From NCBI GenBank assembly GCA_016933355.1, contig JAFGBC010000095.1, positions 1 to 8,647 of the forward strand: a DNA stretch of 8,647 nt, in the 5' to 3' direction. Both the position numbers and the translations under genes were made by a program. This DNA is from Candidatus Aminicenantota bacterium (GTDB lineage: Bacteria > Acidobacteriota > Aminicenantia > Aminicenantales > JAFGBC01). This document shows positions 1 to 8,024 of this stretch, one piece after another. Below the pieces are notes generated by a model. The model was not told the DNA's origin and searched no databases. It saw nothing but the letters and a program-made list of their open reading frames with translations. Numbering within the stretch: position 1 is the first letter of the stretch; the number at the start of each line of letters is the position of its first letter.

Positions 1-1032
1 ATGGCCAAAAAACACCTGATCCGGCTGGGCGTCATCCTCATACTGACCGCCGTCTTCATGTACTTCTTCATCCGGAGCGTGCCTTGGGGGGAGGCCCTCC
101 GCTACCTGACGGACATCAACGTCCCCCTCTTCGTCCTCTCGATCGTCCTCGTCCCTCTCCATCTCCTGACCCGGGGCTTCCGCTGGCGCTACCTCCTCCT
201 TCACGAGAAGCCGGACGTCCGCACCTACAACCTGTTCGCCGCGAATGCCGTCGGGTTCACCGTCAACCTCATCTTCCCCGGCCGGCTGGGCGAGCTCGTC
301 AAGCCGCTCTATCTCGCCAAGAAGGAGAACCTCCGCAAGGGGTTCTGCCTGGGGACGGTCGTCGTCGAGCGGACCTTCGACATGTTCACGATGTGCGCCC
401 TGCTGGGGATGTTCATGATCGCCCGGCCCCTGTTCGCCCAGAGCCTGACCGTGGACCGGGAGTCCGCCTCGAACCTGACGCTGTGGGGCGTCGTCGGGTT
501 CGCCGTCGCCAGCGTCCTTCTCCTCCTGACCCTGGCCCTCTACTTCTTCAAGGACAAGACCCTGCGCCTCATCCGCGTCTGCCTCCGGCCCCTGCCCGAC
601 CGCTGGGCGGCCAAGATCCTCGAGCTCATCGACGAGTTCATCGTGGGCCTCCAGTTCTTCCGCTCGCCGGGCAACATGCTCATGTACACGCTCTGGTCGT
701 TCATCGTCTGGCTGGGAATCGTCTTCTACTACTGGATCTTCTTCATGGCCTACAAGCAGACCGTGCCCTACTTCTTCATGATCCCCTACTGCTTCCTGGT
801 CATGGTCGGGGCCTCGATCCCGACGCCGGGCATGGCCGGGGGCTTCCACGCCTTCAGCCAGCTCGGGATGACGTCCATCCTCAAGATCAACCCCGGCCTG
901 GCCGGGGCGATGACGGTCGTCGTCCACGCCCTACAGCTCGTGGTGACATGCCTGGTGGGCTATGCTATATTGTGGAAGGACGGTCAATCCCTCTTTCAGC
1001 TCAAGCGACTGGGAGAGAGCGAAGCCCCATGA
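1..1032 (+). CDS. Lysylphosphatidylglycerol synthase TM-domain / flippase-like membrane protein
   Basis: A 343-residue multi-pass inner-membrane protein with about eight hydrophobic segments, roughly at residues 7-24, 41-58, 73-95, 124-143, 162-182, 225-249, 256-275 and 298-323. It carries motifs typical of the lysylphosphatidylglycerol synthase transmembrane (UPF0104-like) family: RWRYLL (61-66), FPGRLGE (92-98), VERTFD (122-127) and PTPGMAGG (274-281). The length of 320-350 residues is usual for stand-alone members, which lack the C-terminal aminoacyl-transferase domain of MprF. Lipid or polyprenyl-linked substrate transport is the usual guess for such proteins; the substrate cannot be read from the sequence. 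The first base of the window is the A of the ATG, so the ribosome binding site and promoter are unseen. The N-terminus MAKKHLIRLG looks like a natural start. The stop overlaps the nrdR start as ATGA, implying translational coupling. Confidence 0.88.
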   Translation: MAKKHLIRLGVILILTAVFMYFFIRSVPWGEALRYLTDINVPLFVLSIVLVPLHLLTRGFRWRYLLLHEKPDVRTYNLFAANAVGFTVNLIFPGRLGELVKPLYLAKKENLRKGFCLGTVVVERTFDMFTMCALLGMFMIARPLFAQSLTVDRESASNLTLWGVVGFAVASVLLLLTLALYFFKDKTLRLIRVCLRPLPDRWAAKILELIDEFIVGLQFFRSPGNMLMYTLWSFIVWLGIVFYYWIFFMAYKQTVPYFFMIPYCFLVMVGASIPTPGMAGGFHAFSQLGMTSILKINPGLAGAMTVVVHALQLVVTCLVGYAILWKDGQSLFQLKRLGESEAP

Positions 1033-1484
1033 GATGCCCCTTCTGCGGTTTCCTGGAGAGCAAGGTCATTGATTCCCGGGAAAGCAAGAAGGGCCTGTCC
1101 GTCCGCCGCCGCCGGGAGTGCCTGTCCTGCCAGCGGCGGTTCACGACCTACGAGAAGATCGAGGAGTTGCCCTACATGGTCGTCAAGAAGGACGGCAGCC
1201 GCCAGCCCTTCGACACCCAGAAGCTGCTCAAGGGGCTGATGAAGGCCTGCGAGAAGCGGCCGATCCCGATTTCTCGGCTCGAGGAGATCGTGGAGGAGCT
1301 CGAAACCAAGCTTCAGGAGCGGCCCGAGAAGGAGATCACGGCCTCCGAGATCGGCCAGTACGTCATGGACCGGCTCAAGGCGCTCGACAAGGTCGCCTAC
1401 GTCCGGTTCGCCTCGGTCTATCGTGAGTTCAAGGACGTCATGGAGTTCAAGCAGGAGCTCGAGCATCTCCTGAAGGAACGCTGA
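1029..1484 (+). CDS. nrdR: Transcriptional repressor NrdR
   Basis: A 151-residue protein of the normal NrdR length. The N-terminal zinc ribbon uses C3-P-F-C6 and C31-L-S-C34, with the family landmarks DSR (15-17), the basic run RRRREC (26-31) and RRFTTYE (36-42). An ATP-cone domain follows from about residue 49 to 139, beginning VVKKDGSRQPFD. NrdR senses ATP/dATP and represses ribonucleotide reductase genes by binding NrdR boxes; no ribonucleotide reductase gene lies in this window, so its targets are elsewhere. The start at 1029 is fixed by the zinc-ribbon N-terminus MRCPFC and by the 4-bp ATGA overlap with the membrane protein gene. A longer in-frame reading from position 84 exists but only adds a shadow of the upstream gene. 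The hsp20-type gene follows after 18 bp. Confidence 0.97.
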   Translation: MRCPFCGFLESKVIDSRESKKGLSVRRRRECLSCQRRFTTYEKIEELPYMVVKKDGSRQPFDTQKLLKGLMKACEKRPIPISRLEEIVEELETKLQERPEKEITASEIGQYVMDRLKALDKVAYVRFASVYREFKDVMEFKQELEHLLKER

Positions 1485-1503
1485 TCCCGAACGGGGGGGA
1501 TCA
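1482..1503 (+). promoter_or_regulatory. Candidate RNA hairpin over the hsp20 ribosome binding site
   Basis: A perfect 7-bp inverted repeat, TGATCCC (1482-1488) and GGGATCA (1497-1503), encloses an 8-base loop GAACGGGG. The 5' arm begins with the nrdR stop codon. The 3' arm contains part of the G-run that serves as ribosome binding site (1493-1499) and ends on the A of the hsp20 ATG. Folded RNA would hide both the Shine-Dalgarno region and the start. Small heat-shock genes are well known to be controlled by such structures (ROSE and fourU thermometers), but this one resembles neither in sequence. Simple coupling to nrdR translation is an equally good reading. Confidence 0.45.
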
Positions 1504-1904
1504 TGGTCCGCCGCATCAAGCCCGTCAGCCGCGCCCTCAAGACTGAGGCCTGCGTCCGGCGCCCGGCCGCCGTCCGCGCCCTCGAGCGGGAGGCCCTCCG
1601 CAGCTTCGCGACCTGGGGGCCGGGGCTCGACGTCTCGGTGACCGAGGCCGAGGTCGTCGTCAGCGGGGAGCTGCCGGGCGTCGAGGCCGAGGACGTCGAG
1701 GTCGTCGTCACCGGGAACCGCCTCGAGCTGAGGGGCGTGAAACGGGAGACGGACCTGCCCCCGGGCGCCCGCTTTCTCCGCCTCGAGCGGGAGTTCGGGC
1801 GCTTCCGGCGGATCGTGCTCCTGCCGGCCTCGGTCGACCCCGAGCGGGCCTCGGGCACGCTCGAGAACGGCGTCCTGACCATCCGGCTTCCGAAAGCGAG
1901 TTGA
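1503..1904 (+). CDS. Hsp20/alpha-crystallin family small heat-shock protein
   Basis: A 133-residue ATP-independent holdase-type chaperone. The N-terminal arm (1-38) is short and basic. An alpha-crystallin domain covers about residues 39-131, with the typical stretch LDVSVTEAEVVVSGELPGV (42-60), a REFGRFRRIVLLP strand region (96-108) and the diagnostic LENGVLTIRLPK (120-131). Only two residues follow, so the usual C-terminal extension with its I-x-I/V motif, which links dimers into larger oligomers in many family members, is absent. The ATG at 1503 is preceded by a G-rich run at 1493-1499. The stop codon at 1902-1904 lies against the lon ribosome binding site, so translation of the two is probably coupled. 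Co-transcription with lon makes sense for holding and then degrading damaged proteins. Family assignment is firm; client range is unknown. Confidence 0.92.
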   Translation: MVRRIKPVSRALKTEACVRRPAAVRALEREALRSFATWGPGLDVSVTEAEVVVSGELPGVEAEDVEVVVTGNRLELRGVKRETDLPPGARFLRLEREFGRFRRIVLLPASVDPERASGTLENGVLTIRLPKAS

Positions 1905-1912
1905 GGTTCATC

Positions 1913-4330
<2,418 letters not shown>

Positions 4331-4354
4331 GGAAGGGCGGCCTATGAGCGGGGG

Positions 4355-7066
4355 CTATTCGTAGCGCAGCGATTCCACCGGGTTGGCGACAGAGGCCCGG
4401 ATCGCCTGTCCGCTGACCGTCAGGAGGGCGATCACGAGCGAGAGCGCGGCGACCGACGCGAAGAGGAGGATGCCGGGTGTTGACCGGTAGGCGAAGCTCG
4501 CCAGCCAAAACCTTTCCATGAGCAGGTGGGCCGCCGGCAGCGCGACGGCATTGGCCAGCAGCACCCACTTCAAGAATTCCCTCGAGAGGAGGGCCGCCAG
4601 CCCCGCCTCGGACGCGCCGAGCACCTTGCGCACGCCGATCTCCTTGGTCCGTTGTTCGGCGGCGAAGGAGGCCAGGCCGAAGAGCCCCAAGCAGGCCACG
4701 AAGACGGCCATGACGGCGAAAGCGGTGATGATCCGGCCCACCCGCACTTCGTTTCGGTAGAGGGAATCGAAGTTCTCGTCGGCGAAGAAGAAGTCGAAGC
4801 CGCGCTCGGACCTCTCCGCCCATTTCGCCTTGGCGAAGGCAAGCAGGGCCGGGATATCCCCCTGCCTGAGCTTCAGGGACAGGAACCGGCCCTGGCGGGC
4901 CAGGTCGGCGGCGGGGGCCAGGCGGACGACCAGCGGCTCGATGGGGTTCCTGAGCGATCCGAAATGGAAATCCTTCAGGACGCCGACGATCTCCCGCCGG
5001 TCGTCCGTGTCGAAGCCGATCTTCCGGCCGACGGCGTCGAGCCCCCACCCCATGCGGAGGGCGGCCGTCTCGTTGACGAGAAAGACCCCTCCGGCATCGG
5101 AGGCGAAGGACCGAGCGAAATCCCTGCCGGCGACGATGGAGATGCCATAGGTCTTGACGAAATCGTAGTCGGACCAGACGGTCCACGCCGGAAAGCTCTC
5201 CCGTTCGGGCCGTCCTTCCATGCCGACGACCAGCGACGTAGAGACGCGCCCCGGGACCCCGCTCGAGAGCGCGGCCTCGCCGATATTCGCGTTCGATTTG
5301 AGCTCGCCCGCCAGCGCCTCCGCGCTCCGGCGCGCGGCCGCGTCCCTCATGTTGATGACGAGCACCTGATCCTTGTCGAAGCCGAGGTCGCGGGTTTTCA
5401 TATATCGCGTCTGCGAGAGGGCGATCAACGTGCCGGCCATCAAGACGACCGAGACCGAGAATTGGAAGACGACCAGGAGGCTGCGGAACGAAGCCCGCTT
5501 TAATCCCCGGCCGACGTTCCCCCTGAGGACGACGACCGGTCGGAACGCGGACATGAACAGCGCGGGGTAGCTGCCCCCCAGGAACCCGGTCAGCAGGACG
5601 AGGCCGGCCAAGGCGAGAAGAGAGCTCCCGCTGAGAAGAGAGGCCGGGCTGATCGCCTTGCCGGCCAACCGGTTGAAGGACGGCAAGGCCAGGACGACGA
5701 GGACGACGGCGGCGACGGAAGCGAGGATCGACATGAGAACCGACTCCCCTAGGAATTGGAGGATCAGGTTGCCGCGGCGGGCGCCCATGACCTTGCGCAG
5801 GCCGACCTCTTTCCCTCGCGCGGCCGAACGCGCCGTAGCCAGGTTCATGAAGTTGATGCAGGCGAGGACCAGGATGAAGGCGGCGATGAGGGAGAAGACA
5901 TAGACATAACGGATATCGCCGCTCGGCCCGATCTCGCCCTCGAGTCGCGACCGCAGATGGATGTCGGTGAGCGGCTGGAGCCGGAAATCCATCTTCGACC
6001 CCGACTGGCGAAGGCTGTCGCCGACGTGCTTGAGCTTCAGGGCGGCCATCTTCGCCTCCACGGCCCGGGGGTCGGCCCGCTCCCGCAGAAGGACATAGAC
6101 CCAGCCGCTGATGCGGAACCAATCCTCCATCACGGAGCGGATGTCCGGCCGGGCCGCGACCGTGGCGAGCGAGACCAAGCCGTTGAATAGGAAATGGGAG
6201 TTGGCCGGGACGTTCTTGACGACGGCCGTCACCTTGAGGTCGTAATCGTTGTTGAAATTGACGGTCCGGCCGACGACCTCAACCGCCCCGAAAAGCCTCC
6301 GGGCCGTCTCTTCCGTCAGGACAAGCGCTCCGGGCGCCGCGAGAGCTGTCTTCCGGTCCCCCGTCAAGAACACGTGGCTGAAAAGGTCGAAGAACCCCGG
6401 GTCGGTGAAGTAGATGTCCGTCAAGTCGAACTTGCGCCCCTCGACGACGGCCAGCGGGGCGCCCCGGAGAAGGCGGGCATAGGTCTCGACCTCCGGGATC
6501 TCGGCGGCGAAGGCCGGCGCCGATACGAAGGGGGCCACGGCCAATTCCGCGGGGACGCCGCCGATCTCTTCGCTCTGGGCCACCCGGAAGACGCGGTCCG
6601 CCTGTTCATGATAGCGGTCATAGCTCAGCTCGTCCTTGACCCAGACGAGGATCAGCAGGCAGGCCGCCAGGCCGACGGCCAGGCCGGCGATGTTGATGAA
6701 CGAATAGGCTTTTTGCTTCCGGGCCTTGCGGAGGGCGATCTTGGAGGTGTTCCAGAAAAGGGCCGGGACGAAGCGCGGCGCCTTTCCCGGCGGACGGCTT
6801 CCGGCTCGGGAGGTCGTCCGGGAGCGATAAAAGTCTTCTCCAAGGTCGTCGCCCGCGGTGAATTCTGCAGCGGCCCGCTCGAAGGCCTCCTTCCCGCTCA
6901 GGCCCTGAGCGACGAGGTCCTCGACCTTGTCGCGCAGATACCCTTCGAGGTCGGCGGCGTCGCCGTCCTCGATGGCCGATTGGCGGCGGAGGGACCTTGC
7001 CCAGCGCTCGATCGCGCTCTCCAGGTCGAACGCGGCGCTTTCCTTTTCTCTCGTGGGATCGATCAT
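4355..7066 (-). CDS. ABC transporter permease, FtsX/MacB type with N-terminal prefix domain
   Basis: A 903-residue inner-membrane protein made of two FtsX/MacB-like halves. Residues 15-80 form a soluble helical prefix of the kind seen on permeases that travel with PadR regulators. The first half has TM1 (about 122-142, INIAGLAVGLAACLLILVW), a MacB-like periplasmic domain (about 143-385) and an FtsX core (TMs near 388-410, 437-462, 480-503) with EVGLRKVMGARRGN (420-433). The second half repeats this: TM near 530-552, periplasmic domain 553-770, then an FtsX core (777-805, 832-850, 866-885) with EIGVRKVLGAS (809-819). It ends in the family-typical NPVESLRYE. Such proteins usually act mechanically in export or signalling and need a separate ATPase, which is not in this window. 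GGAG 7 bases before the ATG supports the start. It lies 21 bp downstream of padR and should be co-transcribed with it. Substrate unknown. Confidence 0.93.
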   Translation of the reverse strand: MIDPTREKESAAFDLESAIERWARSLRRQSAIEDGDAADLEGYLRDKVEDLVAQGLSGKEAFERAAAEFTAGDDLGEDFYRSRTTSRAGSRPPGKAPRFVPALFWNTSKIALRKARKQKAYSFINIAGLAVGLAACLLILVWVKDELSYDRYHEQADRVFRVAQSEEIGGVPAELAVAPFVSAPAFAAEIPEVETYARLLRGAPLAVVEGRKFDLTDIYFTDPGFFDLFSHVFLTGDRKTALAAPGALVLTEETARRLFGAVEVVGRTVNFNNDYDLKVTAVVKNVPANSHFLFNGLVSLATVAARPDIRSVMEDWFRISGWVYVLLRERADPRAVEAKMAALKLKHVGDSLRQSGSKMDFRLQPLTDIHLRSRLEGEIGPSGDIRYVYVFSLIAAFILVLACINFMNLATARSAARGKEVGLRKVMGARRGNLILQFLGESVLMSILASVAAVVLVVLALPSFNRLAGKAISPASLLSGSSLLALAGLVLLTGFLGGSYPALFMSAFRPVVVLRGNVGRGLKRASFRSLLVVFQFSVSVVLMAGTLIALSQTRYMKTRDLGFDKDQVLVINMRDAAARRSAEALAGELKSNANIGEAALSSGVPGRVSTSLVVGMEGRPERESFPAWTVWSDYDFVKTYGISIVAGRDFARSFASDAGGVFLVNETAALRMGWGLDAVGRKIGFDTDDRREIVGVLKDFHFGSLRNPIEPLVVRLAPAADLARQGRFLSLKLRQGDIPALLAFAKAKWAERSERGFDFFFADENFDSLYRNEVRVGRIITAFAVMAVFVACLGLFGLASFAAEQRTKEIGVRKVLGASEAGLAALLSREFLKWVLLANAVALPAAHLLMERFWLASFAYRSTPGILLFASVAALSLVIALLTVSGQAIRASVANPVESLRYE

Positions 7067-7087
7067 GGCGTCGCTCCGTTCCGATCT

Positions 7088-7429
7088 TCAGATTCCGGGC
7101 ATAAGCGCCGGGTCGAGCACCTTGACGAGAATCTCGTTGACCATCGCCCACTCGGCCGTCTCTTGCTCCTGTTCCTTGCGGCCTTTTTCGGTCAGCCGGA
7201 AATACCTCCGGAACCGCTTGTTTTCGGTCAGCTTCCATTCGGATTGGATGAGACCGTCCCGCTCCAGCCTCTTCAAGAGAGGATAGAGCATGGGCTCCGA
7301 CCACTCCAGCCTCCCGCCGGAGAGCCGGCGCACGGACTGGATAATCTTGTAGCCGTAGTTCTCACCGCTCATCAGGATGGCCACGACGAGAGGCTTGGTT
7401 GACGCGGCGACGAGCGCTTTGGAGGTCAT
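7088..7429 (-). CDS. PadR-family transcriptional regulator
   Basis: A 113-residue winged-helix repressor of the short PadR subfamily. The helix-turn-helix covers about residues 12-61, with NYGYKIIQ (24-31) and the recognition helix region EPMLYPLLKRLERDGLI (45-61). The wing is about 62-80 with RRYFRLTEKGR (74-84), and a C-terminal dimerisation helix follows (about 83-106). PadR proteins of this type commonly repress their own operon and release DNA on ligand binding or loss of a partner protein. The start is supported by GAGG (7436-7439) 6 bases upstream. It is the first gene of the operon, 21 bp before the permease gene. A perfect inverted repeat 20 bp upstream of its ATG is the likely operator, and a sigma-54 promoter overlaps it, so regulation probably combines autorepression with activator-dependent transcription. 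The inducer is unknown. Confidence 0.95.
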   Translation of the reverse strand: MTSKALVAASTKPLVVAILMSGENYGYKIIQSVRRLSGGRLEWSEPMLYPLLKRLERDGLIQSEWKLTENKRFRRYFRLTEKGRKEQEQETAEWAMVNEILVKVLDPALMPGI

Positions 7430-7449
7430 TCTTTACCTCGTATTTTTGA

Positions 7450-7470
7450 TTACTTAACAGCATTAAGTAA
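7450..7470. promoter_or_regulatory. Probable PadR operator (perfect inverted repeat)
   Basis: Arms TTACTTAA (7450-7457) and TTAAGTAA (7463-7470) are perfect reverse complements separated by CAGCA. The AT-rich dyad stands out from its GC-rich surroundings. It starts 20 bp upstream of the padR ATG and spans about -11 to +10 relative to the start site predicted from the sigma-54 promoter, where a bound dimer would block transcription. Assignment to PadR is inferred from position and symmetry. The exact PadR target sequence varies between family members. Confidence 0.7.
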
Positions 7471-7485
7471 GCAAAATCCGTGCCA
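7470..7485 (-). promoter_or_regulatory. Sigma-54 (-24/-12) promoter of the padR-permease operon
   Basis: On the minus strand the sequence reads TGGCACG-GATT-TTGCT: -24 element at 7479-7485, 4-base spacer, -12 element at 7470-7474. It matches the sigma-54 consensus TGGCACG-N4-TTGCW at every defined base, with the essential GG and GC exactly 10 bases apart. Counting from the GC, transcription should start near 7459, giving a leader of about 30 bases that contains the padR ribosome binding site. Sigma-54 promoters need an AAA+ enhancer-binding activator; none is encoded in this window. Confidence 0.8.
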
Positions 7486-7513
7486 TATCTTTCTCCTGGA
7501 AAAAAGGCGGATT

Positions 7514-7560
7514 TGGACAGTGACTTGTCCGAATCCGAAAAATGCGTCCGCTTCCGGACA
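7514..7560. promoter_or_regulatory. Cluster of TGTCCG half-sites, candidate activator (enhancer) sites
   Basis: Four related half-sites fall within 47 bp: TGGACA (7514-7519, opposite orientation), TGTCCG (7526-7531), CGTCCG (7545-7550) and CGGACA (7555-7560, opposite orientation). The last two form the dyad CGTCCG-N4-CGGACA with one mismatch. TGTCCG at 7526 has a weaker N4-spaced partner CGAAAA (7536-7541). The first two form GGACA-N6-TGTCC. Centres lie about 64, 75 and 94 bp upstream of the predicted sigma-54 start, a reasonable distance for an enhancer-binding protein. The sites also lie 60-105 bp upstream of the divergent gene at 7620 and could serve it instead. Confidence 0.45.
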
Positions 7561-7619
7561 GGAACGCCGTCCCTAAACGTTTTCGGGGGGTCCGGCGCTA
7601 TAGTCCATGAGGATAGGTC

Positions 7620-8024
7620 ATGAGCCGCTGCCGGCGCCGGATCCTTTGGATTTTCGGGGGTCTCTTCCTGGCCGCGGCCCTCGTCGTCCCGTACCGGACG
7701 ACCAGGGTCTGCCTCGACCGGGATACCGCGACGAATATCGTCTGGCGGCGGACGTTCCGCCGCGGCGGCTATATGTTCCTCCTTCGCTTTCTGCCTCTAG
7801 TGGGGGAACGCCGGACCGACGGCTCCGACCCCGACGTTCGCTACGCGCTGCTGCGCGCTCAGAACGTGACATCGGTCCGCTACGAAATCGACACGCTTCG
7901 CCTGGCCTTCGAACTCGCCGCGATCAGTCTCTTGGGGGCCTATAATTTTCGAGTTCTCTGCCGGACGCCGCGGAGACGGCCGGGAGAGGGCGAAGAGATC
8001 CTGAAAGAGGGGAGGGATGAGTAA
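7620..8024 (+). CDS. Hypothetical membrane protein with two predicted TM segments
   Basis: A 134-residue protein I do not recognise. A basic start (MSRCRRR) precedes TM1 at about 8-24 (ILWIFGGLFLAAALVVPY). A polar, Arg-rich stretch of about 70 residues follows, then a second hydrophobic segment at about 93-113 (LAFELAAISLLGAYNF) and a basic tail RVLCRTPRRR. By the positive-inside rule this is a hairpin with both ends in the cytoplasm and the middle loop outside. GAGG (7609-7612) 7 bases before the ATG supports the start. The gene is divergent from padR, sharing a 190-bp intergenic region, and its last 8 bp (ATGAGTAA) overlap the start of the lipoprotein gene, so the two are probably translated together. 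Start codons in other frames nearby give Arg/Pro-rich shadows. Function unknown. Confidence 0.72.
   Translation: MSRCRRRILWIFGGLFLAAALVVPYRTTRVCLDRDTATNIVWRRTFRRGGYMFLLRFLPLVGERRTDGSDPDVRYALLRAQNVTSVRYEIDTLRLAFELAAISLLGAYNFRVLCRTPRRRPGEGEEILKEGRDE

Noticed and set aside
84..1484. A 466-codon frame that includes nrdR with a long N-terminal extension
   Set aside because: The extension is a Pro/Arg-rich shadow of the membrane protein gene; NrdR begins at the zinc ribbon at 1029.
1485..1502. A CIRCE (HrcA) element or separate heat-shock promoter before the hsp20 gene
   Set aside because: Only 18 bp separate the genes and no TTAGCACTC-type repeat is present there.
1901..1912. TTG start for lon giving four extra residues
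   Set aside because: The ATG at 1913 has GAGG at the right distance, whereas the TTG lacks a good ribosome binding site. It cannot be fully excluded because TTGA overlaps are used by some coupled genes.
6194..7402. A 402-codon plus-strand frame across padR and the permease N-terminus
   Set aside because: It is antisense to two confidently assigned genes and has no recognisable domain.
7447..7474. Sigma-70-like pair TTGCTT (7469-7474) and TAATCA (7447-7452) on the minus strand
   Set aside because: The 16-bp spacing is acceptable, but the match is mediocre and the same bases fit a full sigma-54 consensus much better.
7599..7604. TATAGT as a -10 box for the gene at 7620
   Set aside because: No -35-like hexamer lies 16-18 bp upstream, and the resulting leader would be only about 10 bases. 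Too weak to annotate.
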